Assembly: GCA_016931365.1 (NCBI GenBank)
Contig: JAFGEY010000106.1
Location: forward strand, 1 to 6,859
Source: Anaerolineae bacterium
Lineage (GTDB): Bacteria; Chloroflexota; Anaerolineae; JAFGEY01
Length of the DNA stretch: 6,859 nt
Direction of reading: 5' to 3'
In this document: one piece after another, positions 1 to 6,132 of the stretch
Layout of the letters: each line of letters opens with the position of its first letter
Position numbering within the stretch: the stretch's first letter is position 1
Program-made: the position numbers and the translations under genes
The notes under the pieces: model-generated
Databases searched by the model: none
Seen by the model: only the letters and a program-made list of their open reading frames with translations
Told to the model about the DNA's origin: nothing

Positions 1-1003
1 GGCGATGCCGCACCTGCTCGTCGCCGGCGCGACCGGCTCGGGCAAGTCGGTGTGTATCAATGCGATTATTGCCGGATTTTTGTGTACCAATACGCCCGAT
101 CAATTGCAGATGATCATGATCGACCCCAAGCGGGTTGAGTTGACGGGCTATAACGGCATCCCGCACCTGCTGGCCCCGGTGGTGGTTGACCTGGAAAAGG
201 TGGTCGGCACGCTCAAGTGGGTCACTCGCGAGATGGATCGGCGCTACAAGCAGTTTTCCAAGGCTGGCGCGCGCAACATCGTTGAGTATAACAAGCGGGT
301 GGTAGCCGGACAGCCCGACAGATTGCCCTACATCGTGGTGATCATTGACGAGCTGGCCGATATGATGATGGTCGCACCGGAGGACGTGGAGCGGCTGGTC
401 TGCCGCATTGCCCAGATGGCGCGCGCGACGGGGATTCATCTGGTCATCGCCACCCAGCGGCCCAGCGTCGATGTGGTGACCGGCCTGATCAAGGCCAACT
501 TTCCGGCGCGGGTCAGCTTTATGGTCACCAGTAGTGTCGACTCGCGGGTGATCATCGACACGGTGGGTGCGGAACGCCTGCTTGGCCAGGGTGATATGCT
601 GTTCATGTCGCCCAGTTCCAGCCAGGTGATGCGTCTGCAGGGATGCTTGGTCACGCCCGACGAGTTGAACCGCCTGATCAGTTATTGGAAGGATGCCGCC
701 CGGCATAACGGCCAAGCCTCGCCACCGCCGCGCGAGCAGTTTGTGCAGACACCTTTGCCCACCCTGCAGGAGATGCAAGAAGAGACGGAAGAAGACTTGC
801 TCCCCGGCCAGGAAGATGACATGATTGACAAGGCGATTGAGGTGATCCAGCAGGAGGGCCGCGCCTCGACGACGCTGTTGCAGCGGCGGCTGCGCATCGG
901 TTACGCGCGGGCGTCGCGGATCATCGACGCGCTGGAAAAGCAGGGGGTCATCGGCCCGGATATGGGCGGCAGCCGCGGGCGTGAGGTGTTTGACGATTCG
1001 TAA
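1..1003 (+). CDS. ftsK: DNA translocase FtsK/SpoIIIE, C-terminal part (5' end outside window)
   Basis: ATP-driven double-stranded DNA pump that acts at the division septum to clear and align chromosome termini. The open frame enters from the left edge (first full codon at 2), and the ATG at 5 is internal, because the family motif containing PHLLVAGATGSGKS starts there. Counting from that Met, the Walker A motif is at residues 8-15 and the Walker B motif VVIIDEL at about 111-117. The conserved ATQRPSVDVVTGLIKANFPA region follows near 149-168. An acidic linker (about 256-272) precedes a winged-helix gamma domain (about 272-328), which in this family reads the polar DNA guide sequences. The N-terminal membrane and linker portion is not visible. 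The gene converges on the minus-strand Nudix gene and ends just before an inverted repeat. Identity is secure; no frameshift or missing motif is seen. Confidence 0.96.
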   Translation, partial: AMPHLLVAGATGSGKSVCINAIIAGFLCTNTPDQLQMIMIDPKRVELTGYNGIPHLLAPVVVDLEKVVGTLKWVTREMDRRYKQFSKAGARNIVEYNKRVVAGQPDRLPYIVVIIDELADMMMVAPEDVERLVCRIAQMARATGIHLVIATQRPSVDVVTGLIKANFPARVSFMVTSSVDSRVIIDTVGAERLLGQGDMLFMSPSSSQVMRLQGCLVTPDELNRLISYWKDAARHNGQASPPPREQFVQTPLPTLQEMQEETEEDLLPGQEDDMIDKAIEVIQQEGRASTTLLQRRLRIGYARASRIIDALEKQGVIGPDMGGSRGREVFDDS

Positions 1004-1033
1004 TTCTTGCTGGGTTCGACAGATGGATCAGAT

Positions 1034-1074
1034 AATTCCGTCGATCAAGTCGCGTAGACCTGATCGACGGAATT
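1034..1074. terminator. Inverted repeat between converging genes, likely bidirectional terminator
   Basis: A perfect 14-bp inverted repeat (AATTCCGTCGATCA at 1034-1047, complement at 1061-1074) is extended by an inner GTC/GAC pairing (1049-1051 with 1057-1059) after one mismatch. It lies 30 bp after the ftsK stop and 5 bp after the Nudix stop on the other strand. The + strand continues with a T-rich but interrupted run (1073-1081). The minus-strand side has no real T tract. Position and stem strength suggest a shared terminator, possibly not a classic intrinsic one in either direction. Confidence 0.7.
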
Positions 1075-1079
1075 TGTGT

Positions 1080-1511
1080 TTATGGGAACTGAAGCGCCTT
1101 GAGCAGCACTTCTTGGGCCTTTGGCGGCACCTCATAGGCATCGAACTGATCGGGAGTGATCCAGGCGGCGTCGAGCAGTTCGTCGCTGGGAGACAACGCG
1201 CCGCTCACATAATCGGCGGCGAAATCGACGATGGCATAGTGGTAGAGGATGCGGCCCTGTTCGTCGCGCGTGATCGCATCGAGCACGCCCACCGGCTCGC
1301 CGACCGTGACCTCGATGCCGCACTCTTCGCGCACCTCACGAGCCACCGCCTCATCCATCCGCTCGCCCAATTCGACCGCACCGCCGGGCACCGTCCACAC
1401 GCCGTAACTCGGCGCTTTGCCCCGCCGCACAATCAGCACCCGTTCGCCGCAGTGCACCGCCGCACCGACGGCCACGATCGGTTGAATGGGGTATTCGCGT
1501 GCTTGAGTCAT
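1080..1511 (-). CDS. Nudix hydrolase (ADP-ribose pyrophosphatase / MutT-like)
   Basis: A 143-residue single-domain Nudix protein, the usual size for the family. These enzymes cleave a nucleoside diphosphate linked to another group, using Mg2+ held by the Nudix box. The box is perfect: G44, five residues, E50, seven residues, then R58-E59-V-R-E62-E63-C-G65-I. The preceding WTVPGG motif is also intact. A C-terminal region with a WITPDQF-type segment resembles ADP-ribose pyrophosphatase and MutT-like members, but the substrate cannot be read from the sequence. The ATG overlaps the stop of the upstream RelA/SpoT homologue (ATGA, 1508-1511). No Shine-Dalgarno sequence precedes it (the upstream bases are C-rich), so translation probably depends on ribosomes finishing the upstream gene. 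Some Nudix enzymes hydrolyse ppGpp (for example Ndx8 of Thermus), which makes the coupling suggestive. Confidence 0.93.
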   Translation of the reverse strand: MTQAREYPIQPIVAVGAAVHCGERVLIVRRGKAPSYGVWTVPGGAVELGERMDEAVAREVREECGIEVTVGEPVGVLDAITRDEQGRILYHYAIVDFAADYVSGALSPSDELLDAAWITPDQFDAYEVPPKAQEVLLKALQFP

Positions 1512-3853
1512 TGTCGATACGGGGGCTGGGGAGAGTGTCCCGGCCTGCGTTGAGGAAAAAAGCGGCTCAAGGCATTGGCGACGAGGGAGTCTTTTGGGGG
1601 CGACGATGCCGCTTCGGCTTTGTCGTCATCAACGGGCTGGAGGTGCTGGCGGCTCCGGCTTGATTCAACCTCGACCCGCCGGATGCGGATGGCGCCCGGC
1701 AGGTCTTCGATGCGCACTAGGACGCGGTGGAATTGAATCCAGTTCGAGATGTCGATGCCGATCGAAATGATCGCATCCTGCGAGCGATGCACTTGTACGT
1801 CCACGTCAGCGATGTTGATCTCTTCATCGTACAAAATGTCCAGCACGTCGCGCAAAAAGAAGGGGCGATCGTGGGCATGGATCTCGATGCATGCCAGCCG
1901 CGTCGCACTGCTTTTGCCCCAGTGAATTTTGATCAACTTGGATCGGTCACGTTCGAATTGGAGCAAAAAGGTGGGACAGTCGCTGCGATGCACCAGAACG
2001 GCGTGTTGTGCGGGAGAGATATAGCCGACGATATCGTCGCCGGGATGCGGCTGACAGCAGGTGGCGATTTCTTTGGCCAGGCTGCCCGTGCCGATGATCG
2101 TCTCCTCAATCTGCCCGCTGCTGATAGGCGGTAACTGTGACTTGCCATAGATGTCCAACAAATCGGGCAGCAGCCCTTCAATGGGTACCTGGCAACTGCC
2201 GACAAGCAAAAACAGCTCGCGCTCTGTTTTGCACCCCCAGCGCCGGGCCAACGCCGTCCAATCATCCACGCTCATCGACAGCCGATCGGTGATGCGGCGA
2301 AGCTGCTGTCTGCCGAGGGCGATCTGCACGCCCTGTGGGTGACGGCGAAACCAGCGGCGAATTTTTTCTTTGGCTGTTGGGCTTTGAGTGTAGCCCAGAT
2401 CCGGGTTAAGCCAGTCAAAGTTCGGTTTGGCCTCCTGGCTGGTCAATATCTGGACGTGTTCGCCGGTGCGCAGCGGTCGGTTCAGCGGCGTCCAGTGTCC
2501 ATCGACCAGCGCGCCGCGACATTGATGTCCCACTTCGGTGTGAACGCGGTAGGCAAAGTCGATAGGCGTCGAGCCGACAGGCAGTTTGATCATTTCATTT
2601 TGCGGCGTGTACACATAGATTTCAGCCTGGAGTTCTTCGGTTTTGAGCGAGTTGAGCACTTGCATCGGGTCATCGACGCTGCTCAATCCTTCTTCGCCAA
2701 ACGAGTTCAGCGCGTCGATAGTCTCCTTGAGCGTGGAATGCGTGTTTCTCCACCCATCTTCTTGCATATGGGCGATCACGCCGAGTTGCGAGGTGCGATC
2801 CATTTGCGGGGTACGAATCTGGAATTTAACCGGCTGGCGGTTGATAAAGACCGTGGTGTGCAGCGATTGGTAGCCATTGGGCAGTGGCGCCGAGATATAG
2901 TCGCGGATTTCGCTGGTGATAGGCGCCCAACGGGCGTGAATGGCGGCCATAGCGATGTAACAGGAAAGCGAGTCGGCGACAATGACATGAAAACGGAGTT
3001 GCGGTGGCACACGGCGCAGGGTATCCTGGTGAAAGTGGGCTTCTTCGTTCAAGCGACGGTACATGTCATACACCCGGCGGGGGTTGGGGCGAATGCCGAC
3101 GCTTTCGGTCTGTACTCCCCAACTGTGCAGCAGTTCCATTGTTTCGCGCTCGATCTGCTCGATTTTCTCGTGATCCTGGTAGCGGGTCTCGATCGAGGTC
3201 TTGATGCGCTTGTACGCCGCCGGATCGAGGTAGAAAAATGCAATGTCTTCAATCTCTTTGCGCAGCATGGCGATGCCCAGGCGGTCGGCGACAGGCGCAT
3301 AGACCTCCAACGCCTCGCGCGCCGTCCGCTCGCGGCTGGCTGAGTCGGCCTTGAACTGGAGTGTACGCAGGTTGTGCAGCCGGTCGGCCAGCTTGACAAA
3401 GATCACGCGCACGTCGCCGGACATCGACATGATCACTTTGAGCACATTGGCCGCGTCGTGCTCGCGTTTGGACCACTTGGAAAGCAGATTCAATTTGGTC
3501 ACGCCGTCGACCAGGGTGGCGATCCCCGCGCCAAAGTCACGTTCCAGGTCTTGCTGGGTTATCGGTGTATCTTCGACCACGTCATGTAGCAGTGCCGCCG
3601 CCAGCGTTTCCACGTCGAGTTGCAGGTAAGTGAGGATCAGTGCTACGTGCAGCGGGTGTGTGACGTACAGCTCGCCAGAGTCGCGTACCACATCTTGATG
3701 GGCTTCGCTGGCATAGCGGTAGGCTTTGATCAGCAACTCAAGATCAGACGGCTCCCTGAAATAAGAAGCTGCCTGAGCCTCCAGAATCGCATATAATGTA
3801 TCGGGGTCTTGCGTCGTTGGAGGACGGTGAAAATCAGCAACCTGTTCTTGCAT
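1508..3853 (-). CDS. Long RelA/SpoT homologue: intact (p)ppGpp hydrolase domain, degenerate synthetase domain
   Basis: A 781-residue stringent-response protein with the full long-RSH architecture. An HD hydrolase (about 42-190) keeps R57, H66, H90-D91, E94-D95 (HDVVED), D157 and N161. A synthetase-like domain (about 240-365) keeps GYQSLHTT, but aligned by eye with B. subtilis Rel the catalytic Asp is replaced by P284, the neighbouring Arg by H289, and the catalytic Glu of the E-x-QIRT motif by K343. A TGS domain follows (about 411-474), then a zinc-finger/CC domain with C599, C600, H622 and C626, then a C-terminal ACT domain (about 652-728). The last 50 residues form a charged, proline-rich tail. 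I predict an alarmone hydrolase without synthesis, with the regulatory half retained. The start at 3853 is chosen because GGGAGG lies 5 bp upstream and the family's conserved N-terminus begins shortly after it. The same frame is open to an ATG at 4117, but that extension crosses an intrinsic terminator. No convincing promoter was found between 3854 and 3990; a TTGACG at 3907-3912 has only a poor -10. Confidence 0.93.
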   Translation of the reverse strand: MQEQVADFHRPPTTQDPDTLYAILEAQAASYFREPSDLELLIKAYRYASEAHQDVVRDSGELYVTHPLHVALILTYLQLDVETLAAALLHDVVEDTPITQQDLERDFGAGIATLVDGVTKLNLLSKWSKREHDAANVLKVIMSMSGDVRVIFVKLADRLHNLRTLQFKADSASRERTAREALEVYAPVADRLGIAMLRKEIEDIAFFYLDPAAYKRIKTSIETRYQDHEKIEQIERETMELLHSWGVQTESVGIRPNPRRVYDMYRRLNEEAHFHQDTLRRVPPQLRFHVIVADSLSCYIAMAAIHARWAPITSEIRDYISAPLPNGYQSLHTTVFINRQPVKFQIRTPQMDRTSQLGVIAHMQEDGWRNTHSTLKETIDALNSFGEEGLSSVDDPMQVLNSLKTEELQAEIYVYTPQNEMIKLPVGSTPIDFAYRVHTEVGHQCRGALVDGHWTPLNRPLRTGEHVQILTSQEAKPNFDWLNPDLGYTQSPTAKEKIRRWFRRHPQGVQIALGRQQLRRITDRLSMSVDDWTALARRWGCKTERELFLLVGSCQVPIEGLLPDLLDIYGKSQLPPISSGQIEETIIGTGSLAKEIATCCQPHPGDDIVGYISPAQHAVLVHRSDCPTFLLQFERDRSKLIKIHWGKSSATRLACIEIHAHDRPFFLRDVLDILYDEEINIADVDVQVHRSQDAIISIGIDISNWIQFHRVLVRIEDLPGAIRIRRVEVESSRSRQHLQPVDDDKAEAASSPPKDSLVANALSRFFPQRRPGHSPQPPYRQ

Positions 3854-3858
3854 CTTTT

Positions 3859-3864
3859 CCTCCC
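3859..3864 (-). promoter_or_regulatory. Ribosome binding site deciding the RelA/SpoT homologue start
   Basis: GGGAGG is followed by a 5-base spacer AAAAG and the ATG at 3853. The other in-frame candidates, ATG at 3922 and ATG at 4117, have no comparable site. This makes 3853 the preferred start. Confidence 0.85.
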
Positions 3865-3983
3865 AGATCTGACGGCCAAGATGATTCGTGATCGTGGTGA
3901 TGGGCGCGTCAACTGAAATCATTTGCCCAATTGTCCTGTTCTGGGCGTTGATACAGGCAAAAAAGCGGCATCCGAACTGTGAA

Positions 3984-4027
3984 TATAAAACAAAAACCCT
4001 GCTGATGTGCTTGCACCAGCAGGGTTT
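3984..4027 (-). terminator. Strong intrinsic terminator upstream of the RelA/SpoT homologue
   Basis: Perfect 11-bp inverted repeat AAACCCTGCTG (3994-4004) / CAGCAGGGTTT (4017-4027) around a 12-base loop that can pair a little further. Read on the minus strand, the GC-rich stem runs directly into TTTTTGTTTTATATT, a textbook U-tract. It ends the transcription unit that holds the zinc-ribbon gene and the small ORF, and insulates the downstream RelA/SpoT gene. The + strand side (TTTGTTTGT) is weaker. Confidence 0.9.
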
Positions 4028-4032
4028 GTTTG

Positions 4033-4161
4033 TCAGATAATAGCAATGACCTTGGCGGTTAGAGTCAAAGCGCCGCAAAGCATCATCTGGCTCGTCGTTC
4101 GTCGTCGCCAGAGCCATACAATCTGATCAAGTTTGAGTTGACTAAGGCCAAGGTGCAGCAC
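4033..4161 (-). CDS. Possible 42-residue small protein
   Basis: A short frame begins with GTG at 4161, seven bases after a GGAGGG sequence (4169-4174), and ends with TGA at 4033, six bases before the stem of the terminator. The predicted peptide has an amphipathic, Leu-rich N-terminal half, a WLWRRRTT segment near the middle, and a hydrophobic C-terminus ending KVIAII. It might be a membrane-associated or helical small protein. For: ideal ribosome-site spacing, and a stop placed just before a terminator. Against: its codons (three CGA in a row, several CTT) differ from the GC-rich codon style of the neighbours, and I recognise no family. It could instead be the 3' untranslated region of the zinc-ribbon transcript or a small RNA. 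It lies 68 bp downstream of the zinc-ribbon stop on the same strand. Confidence 0.35.
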   Translation of the reverse strand: MLHLGLSQLKLDQIVWLWRRRTTSQMMLCGALTLTAKVIAII

Positions 4162-4181
4162 TGTCAGTCCCTCCAAAATCA

Positions 4182-4201
4182 GGATGACAGCGCCGTCATC
4201 C
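4182..4201. repeat. Short hairpin after the zinc-ribbon gene
   Basis: Perfect 7-bp arms GGATGAC / GTCATCC with a 6-base loop. On the minus strand it follows the zinc-ribbon stop by about 28 bases and is followed only by TGATTTTG, so it is a weak terminator at best. It may be an intercistronic stem that protects the upstream message, since the strong terminator lies further on. Confidence 0.5.
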
Positions 4202-4229
4202 GCTCAAATCAAGAGTTGTTCGTGCAATT

Positions 4230-5063
4230 TTAACTCTGTTTGAATAGTGAAGAGAGCAAATTTCGCGCGCGTCGTTCGTCTTCGCCTGAGGACGTGTCTT
4301 GGGTTGCGGCACTCGCTCCCGATGCCTCTGTGCTGCCCTGGGATTCTTCCGGCCCAATCTCCTCGCCATCGTCGGATGAAGGTTCGAGGAAAGCATCAAA
4401 ATCCTCGATTTCCAACTCTTCCCATTCGGGTTCGGGCAGCGATGTTGGATTGTTCCGCTCCAGCGTCGGTTCAATGGCCCGCTTGCCGCCGATGGTATCG
4501 TCAATGCCCAGAGGCCGGGCAAAAACCGGCTCGGCAAGTGCAGCAGGCGCAGGTGCGGCCTCTACGGTCAGGGCTTCTTCGCGTTCCAGATCGAGCAGCG
4601 TGACCCGTCCGGCCCGTTCGACGCCGGGGATGGCTTTTTGCTCTTTGCCGCAGTATGGGCACATGCTCCAGCGCGGGTGAATCAATCGTTTGCAGTGCAT
4701 ACAAGACTGGCGAAGTTTGGTGTGGCAGACCGGACAGAGCACGAAATCGGCTTCGATGGGCTGCTTGCAGGCCGGGCAAATGGTTCGATCTTCAATATCT
4801 TGCAGCAGCGCTTCTTCTTCGAGCGAGCGCTCGTATTTTTCGGTCAGCGATTCGCGGGGACGCAGCAGCAGGTACAAAAGGGCACCTAACGGCCCAAGCA
4901 CCAACACCATCAGTGCGGCGAGCAGTTGAGCAAACGCGTCGCGCGTGCGTGCACGCATATCGCGAAAAGTCCAGATTACCAGGCTGATCCACAGTGCAAC
5001 GACAAAGGCGCTGACGAATGCGGTCAGACCCAGGATGATCAGGCTCAGGTTATTCCAGTTCAT
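4230..5063 (-). CDS. Membrane protein with two transmembrane helices and a double zinc ribbon
   Basis: A 277-residue protein of unknown function. Two hydrophobic helices (about 6-31 and 43-67) are separated by a short basic loop (FRDMRARTRD). A charged helix follows (about 69-92), then four CxxC knuckles: C96/C99, C110/C113, C121/C124 and C135/C138. This is the spacing of two zinc ribbons. The remaining 140 residues are low in order: an Ala/Pro stretch, a very acidic Glu/Asp/Ser segment (about 211-262), and a basic amphipathic end (ERRARNLLSSLFKQS). The fold suggests a membrane-anchored adaptor that binds protein or nucleic acid at the inner face, but no enzymatic motif is seen. The start at 5063 is the only sensible choice, because an in-frame stop lies three codons upstream. 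It has a weak ribosome site and a perfect stem-loop just upstream. Its own promoter lies in the gap after the methylase gene. Confidence 0.85.
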   Translation of the reverse strand: MNWNNLSLIILGLTAFVSAFVVALWISLVIWTFRDMRARTRDAFAQLLAALMVLVLGPLGALLYLLLRPRESLTEKYERSLEEEALLQDIEDRTICPACKQPIEADFVLCPVCHTKLRQSCMHCKRLIHPRWSMCPYCGKEQKAIPGVERAGRVTLLDLEREEALTVEAAPAPAALAEPVFARPLGIDDTIGGKRAIEPTLERNNPTSLPEPEWEELEIEDFDAFLEPSSDDGEEIGPEESQGSTEASGASAATQDTSSGEDERRARNLLSSLFKQS

Positions 5064-5075
5064 ATGGTTTCAACA

Positions 5076-5099
5076 GCCATTTTTCGGGGGAAAAATGGC
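5076..5099 (-). promoter_or_regulatory. Perfect stem-loop in the zinc-ribbon leader
   Basis: Arms GCCATTTTTC and GAAAAATGGC pair without mismatch around a 4-base loop, 12 bases before the start codon. A GGAGG (5102-5106) lies on the far side of the stem, too distant to serve the start at 5063 unless the stem folds the intervening RNA away. Folding would leave roughly 14 bases, still long. A six-codon ATG frame starting inside the stem (5080) ends in an ATGA overlap with the real start. The stem is certain; a role in controlling translation is inferred. Confidence 0.55.
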
Positions 5100-5132
5100 C
5101 GCCTCCTTTCCCTATGGATTGGGGATTTGTTT

Positions 5133-5159
5133 ATTGTGGGTTCTATTATACCACACAAT
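5133..5159. promoter_or_regulatory. Inverted repeat around the -10 box, candidate operator
   Basis: ATTGTG-GG on the left (5133-5140) mirrors CC-A-CACAAT on the right (5151-5159), with one extra base in the right arm; the outer 6 bp match perfectly. The centre is the -10 box and the predicted start point, the usual place for a repressor site. There is no T tract on either side, so a terminator for the methylase gene is less likely. Confidence 0.4.
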
Positions 5160-5174
5160 GGCTCAAATGAACAA
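5145..5174 (-). promoter_or_regulatory. Promoter of the zinc-ribbon gene (extended -10)
   Basis: On the minus strand, TGGTATAAT (5145-5153) is a perfect extended -10 hexamer. A partial -35, TTGTTC (5169-5174), lies 18 bases upstream, inside the end of the methylase gene. Transcription would start near 5138, giving a leader of about 75 bases that contains the stem-loop. Confidence 0.75.
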
Positions 5175-6074
5175 ATGAATTGCAGGAGGAGGATCAGGAT
5201 GGCGTCTTTGGCTTTCGGCAGCCATTAGCCCTATGGGGTAGTTGGTGATGATCAGCTCGGGTAGTTTGCCGCGCCGCCGGGCGTTGCTGTTGATCGCCCG
5301 GTTGGCGAACACCTCGCTGATCTCGAATTCTGTGAATTCGGAGCGAGCATAGAGTGTGCGAATCAACTCGGTGGACGAATTGGAGACGATCGCGCGCACG
5401 TCGCGCCGGGTCAGTTCGACGCATACGTCGCGCAAGCGAGCCTGATCCTCGTCGCCAAATCCGTCAGCGTGATAGGCGGTAAAATTAGCCGTCTTGGAGC
5501 GCGGCGCGTAGGGGGGGTCAAAATAGATCAGATCGCCGGCCTGAGCGCGGTCAAGCACGCTTTCAAACGATTCACAGCGTATATCAACGTTCTGCAAGGC
5601 CATCGAGACAGCGCGCAGGTTTTCGGCGTCACAGTACTGCGGCGATTTGTAGCGGCCAAAGGGGACGTTGAATTGCCCCTTGCGGTTGACGCGGTACAGG
5701 CCGTTATAGCCGGTCTTGTTGAGGTAGATCATCCGCGCGGCACGGCGGGGCAGGTCCACCTGCTGGGGGTCTTGGGCGCGCAGATCGTAATAAAACGTTT
5801 TGTCGTGCGGGTATTCGGCCAGCAGGGCGATCACCGCTTCGACGTGGTCGCGGACGGCGAGGTAGGTGTCGACCAATTCGGCGTTAATTTCGGAAAGGCA
5901 AGCTTGCCCTAGTCGCTTTTCGCGGTAGAGCCTGAAAAAGAGCGCTCCGCCGCCGACAAAGGGTTCGTAATAAGTGTTGAACGCCGACGGCGCGCGGCCG
6001 ATCAATTCGTTCAGCATTTGCGCTTTTCCACCCGCCCACTTGAGGAAGGGACGCGGCAGCGGACGAAAGTTCAT
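5163..6074 (-). CDS. dam: D12-class N6-adenine DNA methyltransferase (Dam/DpnM-like)
   Basis: A 303-residue enzyme that transfers a methyl group from S-adenosylmethionine to adenine N6 in duplex DNA; the closest well-known members act on GATC. The family signatures are present in order: FLKWAGGK at 10-17, [13 protein letters not shown] at about 35-47 (AdoMet binding), [22 protein letters not shown] at about 119-140, split as [12 protein letters not shown] and [10 protein letters not shown], and the catalytic DPPY at 186-189. The C-terminus continues about 20 residues past the conserved ITNYP segment with a Pro-rich tail. GGAGG (6080-6084) is 5 bases before the ATG, so the start is clear. No restriction endonuclease lies beside it within the window, so it appears to be an orphan methylase used in regulation, repair or replication timing. 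The target sequence cannot be proved from this window. Confidence 0.93.
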   Translation of the reverse strand: MNFRPLPRPFLKWAGGKAQMLNELIGRAPSAFNTYYEPFVGGGALFFRLYREKRLGQACLSEINAELVDTYLAVRDHVEAVIALLAEYPHDKTFYYDLRAQDPQQVDLPRRAARMIYLNKTGYNGLYRVNRKGQFNVPFGRYKSPQYCDAENLRAVSMALQNVDIRCESFESVLDRAQAGDLIYFDPPYAPRSKTANFTAYHADGFGDEDQARLRDVCVELTRRDVRAIVSNSSTELIRTLYARSEFTEFEISEVFANRAINSNARRRGKLPELIITNYPIGLMAAESQRRHPDPPPAIHLFI

Positions 6075-6103
6075 TCACGCCTCCAGAATAACATAATGTC
6101 AGA

Positions 6104-6132
6104 ACGATACCACATCTGGGCGTGGATGTCAA
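6104..6132 (-). promoter_or_regulatory. Promoter of the adenine methyltransferase gene
   Basis: On the minus strand, consensus TTGACA (6127-6132), a 17-base spacer and TATCGT (6104-6109) preceded by TG-G as an extended -10. Initiation would fall near 6097, leaving a leader of about 20 bases with the GGAGG site. The -10 context TGTGGTAT is shared with the zinc-ribbon promoter. Confidence 0.75.

Noticed and set aside
981..1553. 190-codon + strand frame opposite the Nudix gene
   Set aside because: It is a shadow of the Nudix gene, which has a perfect catalytic box on the other strand; it has no family motif and crosses the inverted repeat.
2339..3343. 334-codon + strand frame inside the RelA/SpoT homologue
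   Set aside because: Antisense to conserved synthetase and TGS sequence; no ribosome site or recognisable motif, explained by codon bias of the real gene.
4033..4229. A tRNA or known structured RNA in the gap after the zinc-ribbon gene
   Set aside because: No cloverleaf, CCA end or T-loop consensus is visible on either strand; the stems present are simple hairpins.
5133..5159. The inverted repeat after the methylase as an intrinsic terminator
   Set aside because: It has an AT-rich loop, a 6-bp outer stem and no following T tract on either strand; an operator fits its position on the -10 better.
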